Shown here piece by piece: positions 10,352 through 18,003 of a stretch of 64,000 bases of DNA (positions are counted from its first letter, which is position 1; each line of letters begins with the position of its first letter). Under the pieces are notes generated by a model. It did no database searches. It was not told where the DNA came from and worked only from the letters and a program-made list of their open reading frames with translations. Source of the stretch: CAYTLW01 sp964438735 (GTDB lineage: Bacteria > Myxococcota_A > UBA9042); contig CAYTLW010000001.1 in assembly GCA_964438735.1 (NCBI GenBank), positions 62,001 through 126,000 of the forward strand, read 5' to 3'. Both the position numbers and the translations under genes were made by a program.

Positions 10352-11776
10352 CTACTGCACCGTGATGTCGAACTCATCCACCATGGTGCCCAGGGTGTTC
10401 TTGAAATAGGCCTTTGCCTTGTTGGGATTGCCGTTGACGTTGAAGATCACGAACAACGGGCCGTGTGTATTGCTGTAGGGCAGAAAGAACTGATCGACGC
10501 CATTCTTCATCCAGTAGTCGCTGGTATAGATGGTCGCCCACCACGTATCCCCCGCATGGAGCTTCTTCTCGTACTTGCGGATCTCCTTGCCGCCCGTGCC
10601 GGTCACCGAGACGAAGGTCTTGCCCTTGGCGAGGATCATCTTGGCCGGATCGCCGGTCGCCCCGTGGCCCTTGGACTTGTCGCCCACAGCCGTCAGCGTC
10701 TTGGTGCGCTCGTACGAGTGCTCATGGCCGGTGACGATCATGGCGCCATGTTTCTGGCACGTCTGGTAGACCGGCCAGCCGGCCTCGTCGCCCTTGGCTC
10801 CGGTCTGCATGTCCTTCATGTTCACGTGCCAGCTGCAGACCTTCCAGGTGTGCGTGCTGTCCTTGAGCTGCTTGTCGATGTAGGCCGCGTGCCCGGTACC
10901 CGCCAATCCTGGCGCCGTGAACACCATCTGCAAGCCCTTGAATGTGCAGGTCTGCTTGTGGAGCACGGTGCCTGTGCACTTGGCCTCGGGCACCTTCTTG
11001 AGCCGTTCGGTGAGGATCTTCTGGTACTTGCTCAGTTTGGGCATGTCGTGGTTGCCCGGGCTGGCGAAGACCGGGAACTTGGGCCCGAGCGTGGAGTCCA
11101 GCAGGGACTCCCAGAGTTCTGGCTTTTCCTCGTAGTCGAAGTCGCCTTGGATCAGCACAGCCTCCGCCTTCTCCTTGACGATGAGATCGAGCACCGCGTA
11201 CGCCGCCAGGTTCAACCCCTGGTCACCGATGAAGGCGATCTTCAGATTGGCGACCGTGCTGGTTTTCGCCGGACCACCAGCGTCGGCCGCGCCACCATCG
11301 GCCGGGCCGGCGTCAGGCGGGCCGATGTCTGGTGCCCCGGCATCGACAGGTCCGGCATCCGGCGAGCCCGCGTCAGTCGGCACCACGCCGGAGCCAGCAT
11401 CGGTAATCACGTCCGCGGGCGGGCCCGCATCGGCGATCCACGTGTCGTCTGGCTGATCTCCGGTTCCGGCGTCATCGGGCGCAACATCTGCGCCATGGCC
11501 GCCGTCTTGCGGCGTTGTCACGCCGACGTCCGAGCCCGGTTCGGTTTCGCTCCCGGCGTCGACCGAAGGGCCCGGAGCCACGGCCTGGTCGCCGGCAATC
11601 GCCCCGCTGCCGTCGCCGTTGCTGCCTGAACCGGCGCTATCACCGAACGTTGGGGTGATGGATTGCTGGTCGGCAACATCCTCTGCAGCCGCTGCGCTGT
11701 CCTGCGCGGGCGCACTGCAGCCGGCGGCTTGCAACAAGCCCAATGCCAGGGTGAAGACGGTCGACAGGCGCCACAT
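10352..11776 (-). CDS. Exported calcineurin-like metallophosphatase lipoprotein
   Basis: A 474-residue lipoprotein (lipobox AAGC, C20). Residues about 25-170 are a low-complexity Asp/Ala/Gly/Pro linker with DAGxPDAG repeats. The catalytic domain has the metallophosphoesterase motifs in order: GDQG, GDFDYE, GNHD, a His in CSWHVN, and GHEHSYER. This order is close to purple-acid-phosphatase-type enzymes, which use two metals to split phosphate esters. The likely place is the periplasm or cell surface. The ATG at 11776 is used; a TTG just before it is possible. No clear ribosome site is present. Confidence 0.88.
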   Translation of the reverse strand: MWRLSTVFTLALGLLQAAGCSAPAQDSAAAAEDVADQQSITPTFGDSAGSGSNGDGSGAIAGDQAVAPGPSVDAGSETEPGSDVGVTTPQDGGHGADVAPDDAGTGDQPDDTWIADAGPPADVITDAGSGVVPTDAGSPDAGPVDAGAPDIGPPDAGPADGGAADAGGPAKTSTVANLKIAFIGDQGLNLAAYAVLDLIVKEKAEAVLIQGDFDYEEKPELWESLLDSTLGPKFPVFASPGNHDMPKLSKYQKILTERLKKVPEAKCTGTVLHKQTCTFKGLQMVFTAPGLAGTGHAAYIDKQLKDSTHTWKVCSWHVNMKDMQTGAKGDEAGWPVYQTCQKHGAMIVTGHEHSYERTKTLTAVGDKSKGHGATGDPAKMILAKGKTFVSVTGTGGKEIRKYEKKLHAGDTWWATIYTSDYWMKNGVDQFFLPYSNTHGPLFVIFNVNGNPNKAKAYFKNTLGTMVDEFDITVQ

Positions 11777-11949
11777 CAAGGTTCATTCCCGGGCCGTGGG
11801 CCACTTCGGTGGCCCCATGGCGGAGGCGAAAGATAGCGTCTGTCCCGTGGCCGCGAAAGTCGATCTTCGCGACGGCGGCTGGACCTCGCTTCGGATCGAC
11901 GGTTCCCAAAGACCGTACCCGTTTGCTGAAACCGCAACACCAGACGGCA

Positions 11950-13626
11950 TCAGGGCGTGCACGCGCTCATCTTCGCCAGCTTCGGAATATGCCCTGCCGG
12001 CAGGACTGGGGTCGACGACAGGGAAAACCGCTCCGGCAACAACTTGGCCGTGGTGACGTAGGTCACATCCACAAACCACACCGTCGAAGGGCCGGCCAGC
12101 GACGGCACCAGCTTCGACCAGCTGCCGCCCTTCTTGTCGAGCTTCGTCGAGGCAAACAGCCAACCGTTGTCATTGCTCGCCCAGGCGCGGACCTCTTGTA
12201 CCGCCAGCGCGGGCGGGCCGGGATCCACGTTGGCCACCAGCAGGGTGGCCGCGCCAGCGGTCTGCGCAGTGGCCACCGGCGCCTTGGGTAGGGAGTTGTA
12301 CGCCGGGTCTGACTTGAAATGATGACGGAACCACGCCCGTTGTGCCCCTGTGGCCCGCAGCGACGCGCCGGCTTCGATGGCCTTGGCGCCGCCGGGCAAC
12401 GCCGGCCCGTACACCGCAAAACAGCCGTGGTCGTAGTTGGCGGCGATGGACAGCCGGTGCGGCGTCTTGACCGCCGCCATGGTGGCGTTGGCGGCATTGA
12501 GCGGAAAGAACTCATCCATGGAGCCGTCAACCAGGAAGACCGCAGCCTGCAGGCCCGACAACGCTACACTCGGCGAGATCAGGGTCTGCATCATCTTCTT
12601 CCACCGAGGACTGGCCGTGGACAACCCTGCCTTGGCGAGTAGCACGTGCTGCCACGCATTGGGTCCCAGGGTCGCCTTATCCCACGCCAGCAGACCGCTC
12701 AACGGCACAGCCGCCTTGATCCGCTTGTCCTGGCCGGACGCGATGAAGGAGACCACGCCGCCAGCGGAATAACCGGTGATGCCCAGGCGTGCAGCGTCCA
12801 CGTCCGGGCGCGTCTCCAGACACGTCAGGCCACGCATGGCCGCCACGCTATGGCCCCAGAACCACGACCCGCGCACATCTGGAATCACGTCGAAGATGCG
12901 CTTGCCGCCATCGTGCCCCGAAGGCAGCCCCCCGGACTTGTTCTCGGCCGAATCGCCGCCGCCGGGACCCGTGTAGGCGAGCACGAACATGCCCAGCAAC
13001 GCCGCGGGGCCAGTGGCATGGCTCTCCTTGGCGTGCCCACCCAGCCCATGGGCCTGCACGACCCCGGGCAGCTTGCCGCCAGCGCTGGACGGTCGGGCCG
13101 CGTAGCCGGCAATGGTGATGGGTTTCAACTGCCCGTCGATGGACTCCCAGGCGGTGTAGCTCACGCGCCAGACGGTCAACATCTTGCCGTCTTTGAACGC
13201 CGTCTTCTGCTTGGTGAAGGTGCAGTTGGCGGTGGTGGGATCGGTGATCTTGGCCATGTCCCAGATGGGCGGCTGGCTCCAGGTGGCGTCAGGGCCATTG
13301 GCCGTGTCCGGGGCCGTGACCGCATCCGTGTCCGTGTCGGCGACGGTGCCCGTGTCCAACCCACAATGTGATCGACTGTCACACTGCTCGCCTCGCTGCG
13401 CTCGCCCCGCGTCTGTGGCCGCGTCCGCGTCCGCGTCCGTGACCGTGACCGCGTCTGTGACCGCGTCCGTGACTGCGTCCGCGTCCGTGACTGCGTCCGC
13501 GTCCGCGTCCGCGAGTATGACCGTGTCCGCCTCCGCTCGCCCCGTATCCGGCGCTACCCCGAGCCCCGCCGGAGCGCTCGTGCAGGCCAGCAGGGCGATG
13601 AGGGGGGCCAGTCGGAGTCCGTGCAT
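11950..13626 (-). CDS. Exported alpha/beta-hydrolase lipoprotein with repeat linker
   Basis: A 558-residue protein beginning at the ATG at 13626. Lipobox LLAC at C15. A linker of Asp, Ala, Thr and Val (from DADADAVTDADAV onward) is encoded by hexamer repeats. The enzyme part has HGLGGHA, the nucleophile elbow GYSAGG, an acid in DGSMDEFFP and a His in NYDHGCF, as in serine alpha/beta-hydrolases of the acetyl-xylan-esterase or dienelactone-hydrolase type. The C-terminal 120 residues look like a small beta domain. A longer reading upstream was rejected because those residues are out of place before the signal peptide. A TAGGCT promoter ends 7 bases before the ATG, so the mRNA may be leaderless. 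Confidence 0.85.
   Translation of the reverse strand: MHGLRLAPLIALLACTSAPAGLGVAPDTGRAEADTVILADADADAVTDADAVTDAVTDAVTVTDADADAATDAGRAQRGEQCDSRSHCGLDTGTVADTDTDAVTAPDTANGPDATWSQPPIWDMAKITDPTTANCTFTKQKTAFKDGKMLTVWRVSYTAWESIDGQLKPITIAGYAARPSSAGGKLPGVVQAHGLGGHAKESHATGPAALLGMFVLAYTGPGGGDSAENKSGGLPSGHDGGKRIFDVIPDVRGSWFWGHSVAAMRGLTCLETRPDVDAARLGITGYSAGGVVSFIASGQDKRIKAAVPLSGLLAWDKATLGPNAWQHVLLAKAGLSTASPRWKKMMQTLISPSVALSGLQAAVFLVDGSMDEFFPLNAANATMAAVKTPHRLSIAANYDHGCFAVYGPALPGGAKAIEAGASLRATGAQRAWFRHHFKSDPAYNSLPKAPVATAQTAGAATLLVANVDPGPPALAVQEVRAWASNDNGWLFASTKLDKKGGSWSKLVPSLAGPSTVWFVDVTYVTTAKLLPERFSLSSTPVLPAGHIPKLAKMSACTP
13411..13530. repeat. Hexamer repeat tract inside the hydrolase gene
   Basis: About 120 bp of loosely repeated hexamers of the type GCGTCC, GTGACC and GTCCGT on the + strand. 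On the minus strand they code for alternating Asp with Ala, Thr and Val in the linker of the alpha/beta-hydrolase. The same repeat type recurs at 35227 and 53732. Confidence 0.8.
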
Positions 13627-13633
13627 GGGCCTC

Positions 13634-13663
13634 AGCCTACCCTTTGCGTCGGCGTGCCAACAA
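13634..13663 (-). promoter_or_regulatory. Promoter TTGTTG-18-TAGGCT of the hydrolase gene
   Basis: On the minus strand TTGTTG (13663-13658) lies 18 bases before TAGGCT (13639-13634). The expected start of transcription, about 7 bases on, falls at the ATG at 13626, so the message may have no leader. The form matches other promoters in this window. Confidence 0.55.
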
Positions 13664-13704
13664 GGCGATGCTGGCGCCTGCTTGCGCACGACATCGGAGG
13701 CATC

Positions 13705-14055
13705 GTGGACGATTCTCTGTTTCCACCCCTTTCCCAGCTCCTCTTCCAACTGCCCCACTGGTTGATGTGCCTGGCCGGCATCATCATCGCGTTGATCACG
13801 TTGAGTCGCCATCGCACGGTCTCACTCCTGGCATTGGGCGGCTTCGGCGTTCTGCTCGTCTGGGGCGTCGTCATGGCCTTTGCGTGGGGCCCCCTGTTTC
13901 AATTGCTGCAGGATCCGGACGGCGGTGAGTGGCTCTTCCAGGTGGTCTCTCTCGCCACCGATCTGCCCGGCTTGTTCGGACTTGGCCTGGTGGTCGCGGC
14001 CGCGTTCGTGGGGCGCGACCCGGCGACGGCGGCAGCGGATGGGAGGGCGTCATGA
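13705..14055 (+). CDS. Small membrane protein
   Basis: A 116-residue protein with a GTG start; GGAGG lies 4 bases before it. There are three hydrophobic segments, at about residues 16-36, 42-66 and 80-104, and almost no soluble part. No family was recognised. It is divergent from the hydrolase gene and overlaps the next small membrane-protein gene by ATGA, so the two are translationally coupled and probably act together in the inner membrane. Confidence 0.65.
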   Translation: MDDSLFPPLSQLLFQLPHWLMCLAGIIIALITLSRHRTVSLLALGGFGVLLVWGVVMAFAWGPLFQLLQDPDGGEWLFQVVSLATDLPGLFGLGLVVAAAFVGRDPATAAADGRAS

Positions 14056-14447
14056 GCAGCAGCCTCCTGTCTGAGTTCTTCAGTCTGATCATCGGCTACA
14101 GCCTGTGGATCCTGGCCTGGTGCGCTATCGGCGGTGTCGGCGTCTGGCTGCTCCGCCGCAGTCGACCTGCGGGCATGGCCGTGCTGGCGGCTTCGGCCCT
14201 GTCCTTGCTGAGGGTCGCCATCGGCATATCGATCATCTTGGTCGTCCGAGTCGGCGTCGAGGCGCAGTGGTGGGATTGGGAGGCATACGCGGCGGGCGCC
14301 ACCGTGCGCGGATTCATCCGGGTGGTTCTGGGCCTGTGCATCGACGGCGCGCTGCTGGCGGCTGTGTTCAGCTGGCGAAACGGGCCCGCAGCCGAGGCCA
14401 CACCGGCCGGCGCTCCGATTCCGGATTCCCCCTATTCGGTGGGCTGA
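14052..14447 (+). CDS. Small membrane protein, coupled to the previous gene
   Basis: A 131-residue protein. The ATG overlaps the stop of the previous gene (ATGA) and follows GGGAGGGCGTC, a good ribosome site. Three or four hydrophobic segments (about residues 8-34, 40-65, 85-108) and a short polar Pro/Ala tail are seen. No family was recognised; it is similar in layout to its partner but not obviously homologous. It ends 15 bases past the stop of the convergent TPR gene, so the two genes overlap at their 3' ends. Confidence 0.65.
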   Translation: MSSSLLSEFFSLIIGYSLWILAWCAIGGVGVWLLRRSRPAGMAVLAASALSLLRVAIGISIILVVRVGVEAQWWDWEAYAAGATVRGFIRVVLGLCIDGALLAAVFSWRNGPAAEATPAGAPIPDSPYSVG

Positions 14448-16180
14448 GCAGCGCCCGCGTCGATGCGGGTCTGGAGCGCATCGATCAGCGCCTGCACGTC
14501 TGCGCGACGTTCTGCTTTCACCAACGGCAACGCAGCACGCAGCTTTCCGATCGCCTCGTCGTGCCGACCCAATCGATGCAGGGCCCGGGCGTGCAGGAGC
14601 AACACCTCCGGCCGATCGACCAGCGCGTCCTCCTCGTCCAGCAGAGAATCCACCGCGGCATGGTCGCCACGTTCGGCCGCGATATGCGCTCGTTGCAGCG
14701 CAAAGACCGCCCGCCGCGGACTCGGGGTGCTCTCGACCAGCACGGCCAGCAATTCGTCAGCCGCTTCATATCGTCCCAGCCGAAAGCGCACGGCCGCCAG
14801 GTTGGTCAGCAGCGCTTCGCCATCGACGTAGGCGATCACCTTGGGATTGCGCTCCAGGATGTGTTCATAGCGTGTCGCGGCTTCTTCGAGCCTGCCCGCG
14901 TTCACCTCGGTCTCGGCCAGCTGGAAATGGCCCTCCAGGTAGTCATTGTCTTGCTTGATCTCGGGTGAAAACAACGTCACATCATTGCGGAAGCGAGGCC
15001 CACCGCCAGCGGTGATGGCGGCCATGACGAGCAACCAGACAGCGCCTGCCGCCGCCATGGCCCAACGCAGCTGCGGCCGACGACGATGGACCTCCAACCC
15101 GGCCAGCCACGCCAGCGCCGCGACCGGCATGGGCGCCAGGTACCAGTAGTGCGGCGACGTGAAGCGGGGCAACGGCACGATATTGAGCGCCGGCGCGGCG
15201 ATGACCGCCAACAGGAGCAGGGCACGGGTGGTCGGCGCCCGGGTGCCCCATCGCGTTGCCGCGCCGATGCACGCGATCACCAGCAGCACGGCGGCCACAA
15301 TGGGCAGCGGCGCCATGTCGTCCTTCGGCAACGCGTCGCTCAGTGCGGGCAGTCCCAGGCCAGCCAACTCCGGCAGGCGCAACCCGATCGCCTGCAAACG
15401 CATCCACAAGCCGTCCAGCCCGCGCAATCCCAGGGCCTCCACCCGCCATAGCTCCGGCACCGCGTATTGACGTAGCGCCACCCACCCGGCGATCACCGCC
15501 GCGTAGACCGCCGTGGCGGCGATCGCACGCCGCGCACCCGACGTCCGCCCATGCGCCAGGGGGGATCGACCGTGCTGGATCGCCAGCAGGGCCACGAACC
15601 AGACCAGCGCCGTCTCTTTTGTCGCCAATGCCAACGCCAGCAGGCCCGCTGCGCCGAGCAAGCGCTGCACGCCGCCGTCTCGATGGAATCGAATGTGCAG
15701 GTCCAGGGCAAGCAACGTCGTGGCGACCAGGGCCGGCTCGGAGCGATAGGAGATGGCGCCCACGGGCAACCACGACAGGGGATGTACAGCAAAGGCCAGC
15801 GCCACGAACGCCGCACCGCGGGCGGACAGGCCGATAAACGAACGCGCCAGCCGCAGCACGGCAAGGGCGGCGAGGGCGTGCAGGATCACGTTGGTGGCGT
15901 GAAACCCCCACGCGTGTCCGTCCCATGCCCAGGCATCCAGCGCGTGCAACCAGGCGACCACCGGTCGATAGAATCCGGTCTCGCCGAAGCGGCTGAGCAG
16001 GCCCAGGTGCCAGGTCGCCATGGCTCCGAGCGCGCGTCCCCCTTCGATGTCGCCGTGATCAAGCCATGTGAAGCCGTTGAGCAGGTAGGTGCCGTGACTC
16101 AACAGCGCCGCCGCGACGACCGCCACCGGCGCCAGGCGTCGCCACACCGCGTCCTGGCTCTCGGTCCCGGGGTCGATCAT
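14432..16180 (-). CDS. Polytopic membrane protein with C-terminal TPRs (TMTC/GT-C-like)
   Basis: A 582-residue protein. The N-terminal 400 residues have about nine hydrophobic helices with a first loop GFTWLDHGDIEGG followed by FYRPVVAWLHALD and FHATNVILHALAALAVLRLA, the layout of TMTC-like or GT-C glycosyltransferase-like membrane proteins. The C-terminal 180 residues are TPR helices (EEAATRYEHILERNP and similar). A sugar-transfer role is an inference. The ATG at 16180 is chosen as it opens just before the first membrane helix; an ATG at 16210 is the other choice. Neither has a clear ribosome site. Confidence 0.7.
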   Translation of the reverse strand: MIDPGTESQDAVWRRLAPVAVVAAALLSHGTYLLNGFTWLDHGDIEGGRALGAMATWHLGLLSRFGETGFYRPVVAWLHALDAWAWDGHAWGFHATNVILHALAALAVLRLARSFIGLSARGAAFVALAFAVHPLSWLPVGAISYRSEPALVATTLLALDLHIRFHRDGGVQRLLGAAGLLALALATKETALVWFVALLAIQHGRSPLAHGRTSGARRAIAATAVYAAVIAGWVALRQYAVPELWRVEALGLRGLDGLWMRLQAIGLRLPELAGLGLPALSDALPKDDMAPLPIVAAVLLVIACIGAATRWGTRAPTTRALLLLAVIAAPALNIVPLPRFTSPHYWYLAPMPVAALAWLAGLEVHRRRPQLRWAMAAAGAVWLLVMAAITAGGGPRFRNDVTLFSPEIKQDNDYLEGHFQLAETEVNAGRLEEAATRYEHILERNPKVIAYVDGEALLTNLAAVRFRLGRYEAADELLAVLVESTPSPRRAVFALQRAHIAAERGDHAAVDSLLDEEDALVDRPEVLLLHARALHRLGRHDEAIGKLRAALPLVKAERRADVQALIDALQTRIDAGAAQPTE

Positions 16181-16233
16181 CGGCCGACCATAGCGGGCAC
16201 CATCGGCCATGTCATGGTGTGGGCCCCGCCCTC

Positions 16234-16263
16234 TTTTCGCCGCGCCACCGAACGTGCTAGGAA
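16234..16263 (+). promoter_or_regulatory. Candidate promoter of the tandem-BMC gene
   Basis: TTTTCG at 16234-16239, 18 bases, then TAGGAA at 16258-16263, within GCTAGGAA. If real, transcription starts near 16270, which would leave the strong AAGGAGG at 16262 outside the mRNA and favour the GTG at 16314 as the start of the next gene. Confidence 0.35.
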
Positions 16264-16313
16264 GGAGGCCCTCTGTGGCGGCCGCGGCCGCCCGACCCAA
16301 CGGGAGCCTCGTC

Positions 16314-16943
16314 GTGGCAGACAACACATTCCAGCTTCGCACCTTCCTGTTTATCGACCAGCTCCAGCCCCAACTGGCCCAGTTCGTCGCCAAGGACAAC
16401 CGGGTCTACGATCCCAGCGAGTACGACGCGGCGATCATGTTGGAGCTTGCCCCTGCGATGGAAATCCACCGCATGATCGACCTGGCCCTCAAGGCCACCC
16501 AGGTGCGCCTGGGTTCCGTGGTCACCGAGCGCCGTTTTGGTCTGATGCAGATTCAGCACGCGGACCAGGGCGAAGTCGTCGCCGCGGGCGAGGCGGTGCT
16601 GGAGCAGGCGGGGCTGACCACCAAGGATCGGGCCCGCTGCGAAATCGTCACATCGATGGTCATTCGCGGGGTCGAGCAGGATCACGCCATCTACTTCACC
16701 GGCACCTCGCGCGGCTACATGGTCCTGGCCGGCGAGTCGGTCCTCGTCCTGGAGACGACGCCGGCGGCCTACCTGACCATCGCCTGCAACGAGGCCCTCA
16801 AGGCGGCCAACATCAAGCTCGTGAGCATCCGGCCCTTCGGCGCCACGGGGCGTCTGGTCATGTCCGGGCCCGAGTCCGAGATCGACTCTGCCGCCGAAGC
16901 CGCCCTCGGCATCCTCGAGAAGCTGAACGCCGAACTCGACTGA
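16314..16943 (+). CDS. Tandem BMC-domain (microcompartment shell-like) protein
   Basis: A 209-residue protein with two BMC-like halves. The second half is clear: PAAYLTIACNEALKAANIKLVSIRPFG then TGRLVMSGPESEIDSAAEAALGILEKL, the beta-alpha-beta order of bacterial microcompartment shell proteins. The first half (MEIHRMIDLALKATQVRLGS to GEVVAAGEAVLEQAG) has the same order but is more diverged. Tandem-BMC proteins usually form pseudohexamer trimers. No shell partners or cargo enzymes are nearby, so a classical microcompartment is not supported here. The start is uncertain: the GTG at 16314 has GGGAG 7 bases before it; a GTG at 16275 with AAGGAGG would add 13 Ala-rich residues. A methyltransferase gene follows after 25 bases. 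Confidence 0.75.
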   Translation: MADNTFQLRTFLFIDQLQPQLAQFVAKDNRVYDPSEYDAAIMLELAPAMEIHRMIDLALKATQVRLGSVVTERRFGLMQIQHADQGEVVAAGEAVLEQAGLTTKDRARCEIVTSMVIRGVEQDHAIYFTGTSRGYMVLAGESVLVLETTPAAYLTIACNEALKAANIKLVSIRPFGATGRLVMSGPESEIDSAAEAALGILEKLNAELD

Positions 16944-16968
16944 ATCGAGCCCGGCCCGGGGCGAAATC

Positions 16969-17988
16969 GTGACCGCCTTCGCCCACTGTCCCGTCCCGCT
17001 GATCTGCCCCCGCTGCCGTCGCGTCAGCGAAGGTGAGCTGCATGTCGGTCGCCTGGACGATAACGGTCGATGTAGCGCCTGCAGCCTGCAATGGCCCACC
17101 TTGCAGACGCCTGGACGGGCGCTGCCCCTGCTGTTGCCCGACCCCTACAACAACGAAGAGGCCGTCGCGGCGGCCGACACCATTCTGGCCGGGCTGCACG
17201 ATGTTGCCGGCCTTCTGTCCGGACCCGAGGGTGATTCGCTGCGCCCCTGGTTGGAGCCTTTGCTGACCTGGGCGCCGGCTCACTTTGGCGGTTATGCGCA
17301 ACCCCCGCTGCCGGCGCCCAACCTGGATTGGCCCGGCGCATGGCTGGCGGCCCTGGACGACCTGCCCCAGGGCCCGATCCTGGTCCTGGGCGCGGCGACC
17401 GGCGGCGAGGTTCTTGCCCTGCCGGCGGGCGGTCGCGCGGTCGTGGCGTTGGAGGCCAATCCGATCTTGCTGGCTTGGGCCGCTGCGGTGGCCGACGGCT
17501 GTGCCACCCTGCCCTACCGCCGAAACGCGGCGTGGCCAGGGAACCTCCCGCTGGCACTGCCAGACGACCGCAGAGAGCGGATGGCCGATGCCACGTTGCT
17601 TTGTGGCGATGCCCTGGATCCGCCATTTGAGGCGGAGTCCTTCGCCGCCATCATCTGTCTGAACCTGGTCGATTCGGTCTCCGATCCGGCTGTCCTGCTC
17701 AGGCAATGTGAGGCGCTGTTGCAGCCCTCTGGCGCCCTCGTCCTGGCCTCGCCATGGCATTGGGTCGACGGGATCACCGCGCCGGAGCGCCGCCTGGACC
17801 GGGATTTCGACCCGGCCCAGTCCCATGCGTGGCAGATGAGCAGTCTGTTGACGGGGGCCCTGGTGCCCGGATTCTTGGAGAGTCTGCGCCTGCAACACGC
17901 AGAGGACGCCCTGCCCTGGGCCATTCGCGTGCACGACCGCATGACGGCGAATTACACCGCGCAGGCGCTCCTGTTGCGGCGTGTGTAG
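16969..17988 (+). CDS. SAM-dependent methyltransferase with N-terminal zinc ribbon
   Basis: A 339-residue protein with GTG start. Residues 12-38 contain CPRC and CSAC, a four-Cys zinc ribbon like those of RlmA-type rRNA methyltransferases. The catalytic part is class I: ILVLGAATGGEVLAL (motif I), VVALEANP (motif II), and FAAIICLNLVDSVSDP (motif IV region), then LLQPSGALVLASPW. The substrate is unknown. It is in an operon with the tandem-BMC gene 25 bases upstream, an odd pairing that may mean a shared, uncharacterised job. Confidence 0.8.
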   Translation: MTAFAHCPVPLICPRCRRVSEGELHVGRLDDNGRCSACSLQWPTLQTPGRALPLLLPDPYNNEEAVAAADTILAGLHDVAGLLSGPEGDSLRPWLEPLLTWAPAHFGGYAQPPLPAPNLDWPGAWLAALDDLPQGPILVLGAATGGEVLALPAGGRAVVALEANPILLAWAAAVADGCATLPYRRNAAWPGNLPLALPDDRRERMADATLLCGDALDPPFEAESFAAIICLNLVDSVSDPAVLLRQCEALLQPSGALVLASPWHWVDGITAPERRLDRDFDPAQSHAWQMSSLLTGALVPGFLESLRLQHAEDALPWAIRVHDRMTANYTAQALLLRRV

Positions 17989-18003
17989 CGCGCGGGCGGC
18001 GAA

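Noticed and set aside
16314..17988. A complete bacterial microcompartment locus.
   Set aside because: Only one BMC-type protein, no pentamer shell protein and no signature enzymes within the window.
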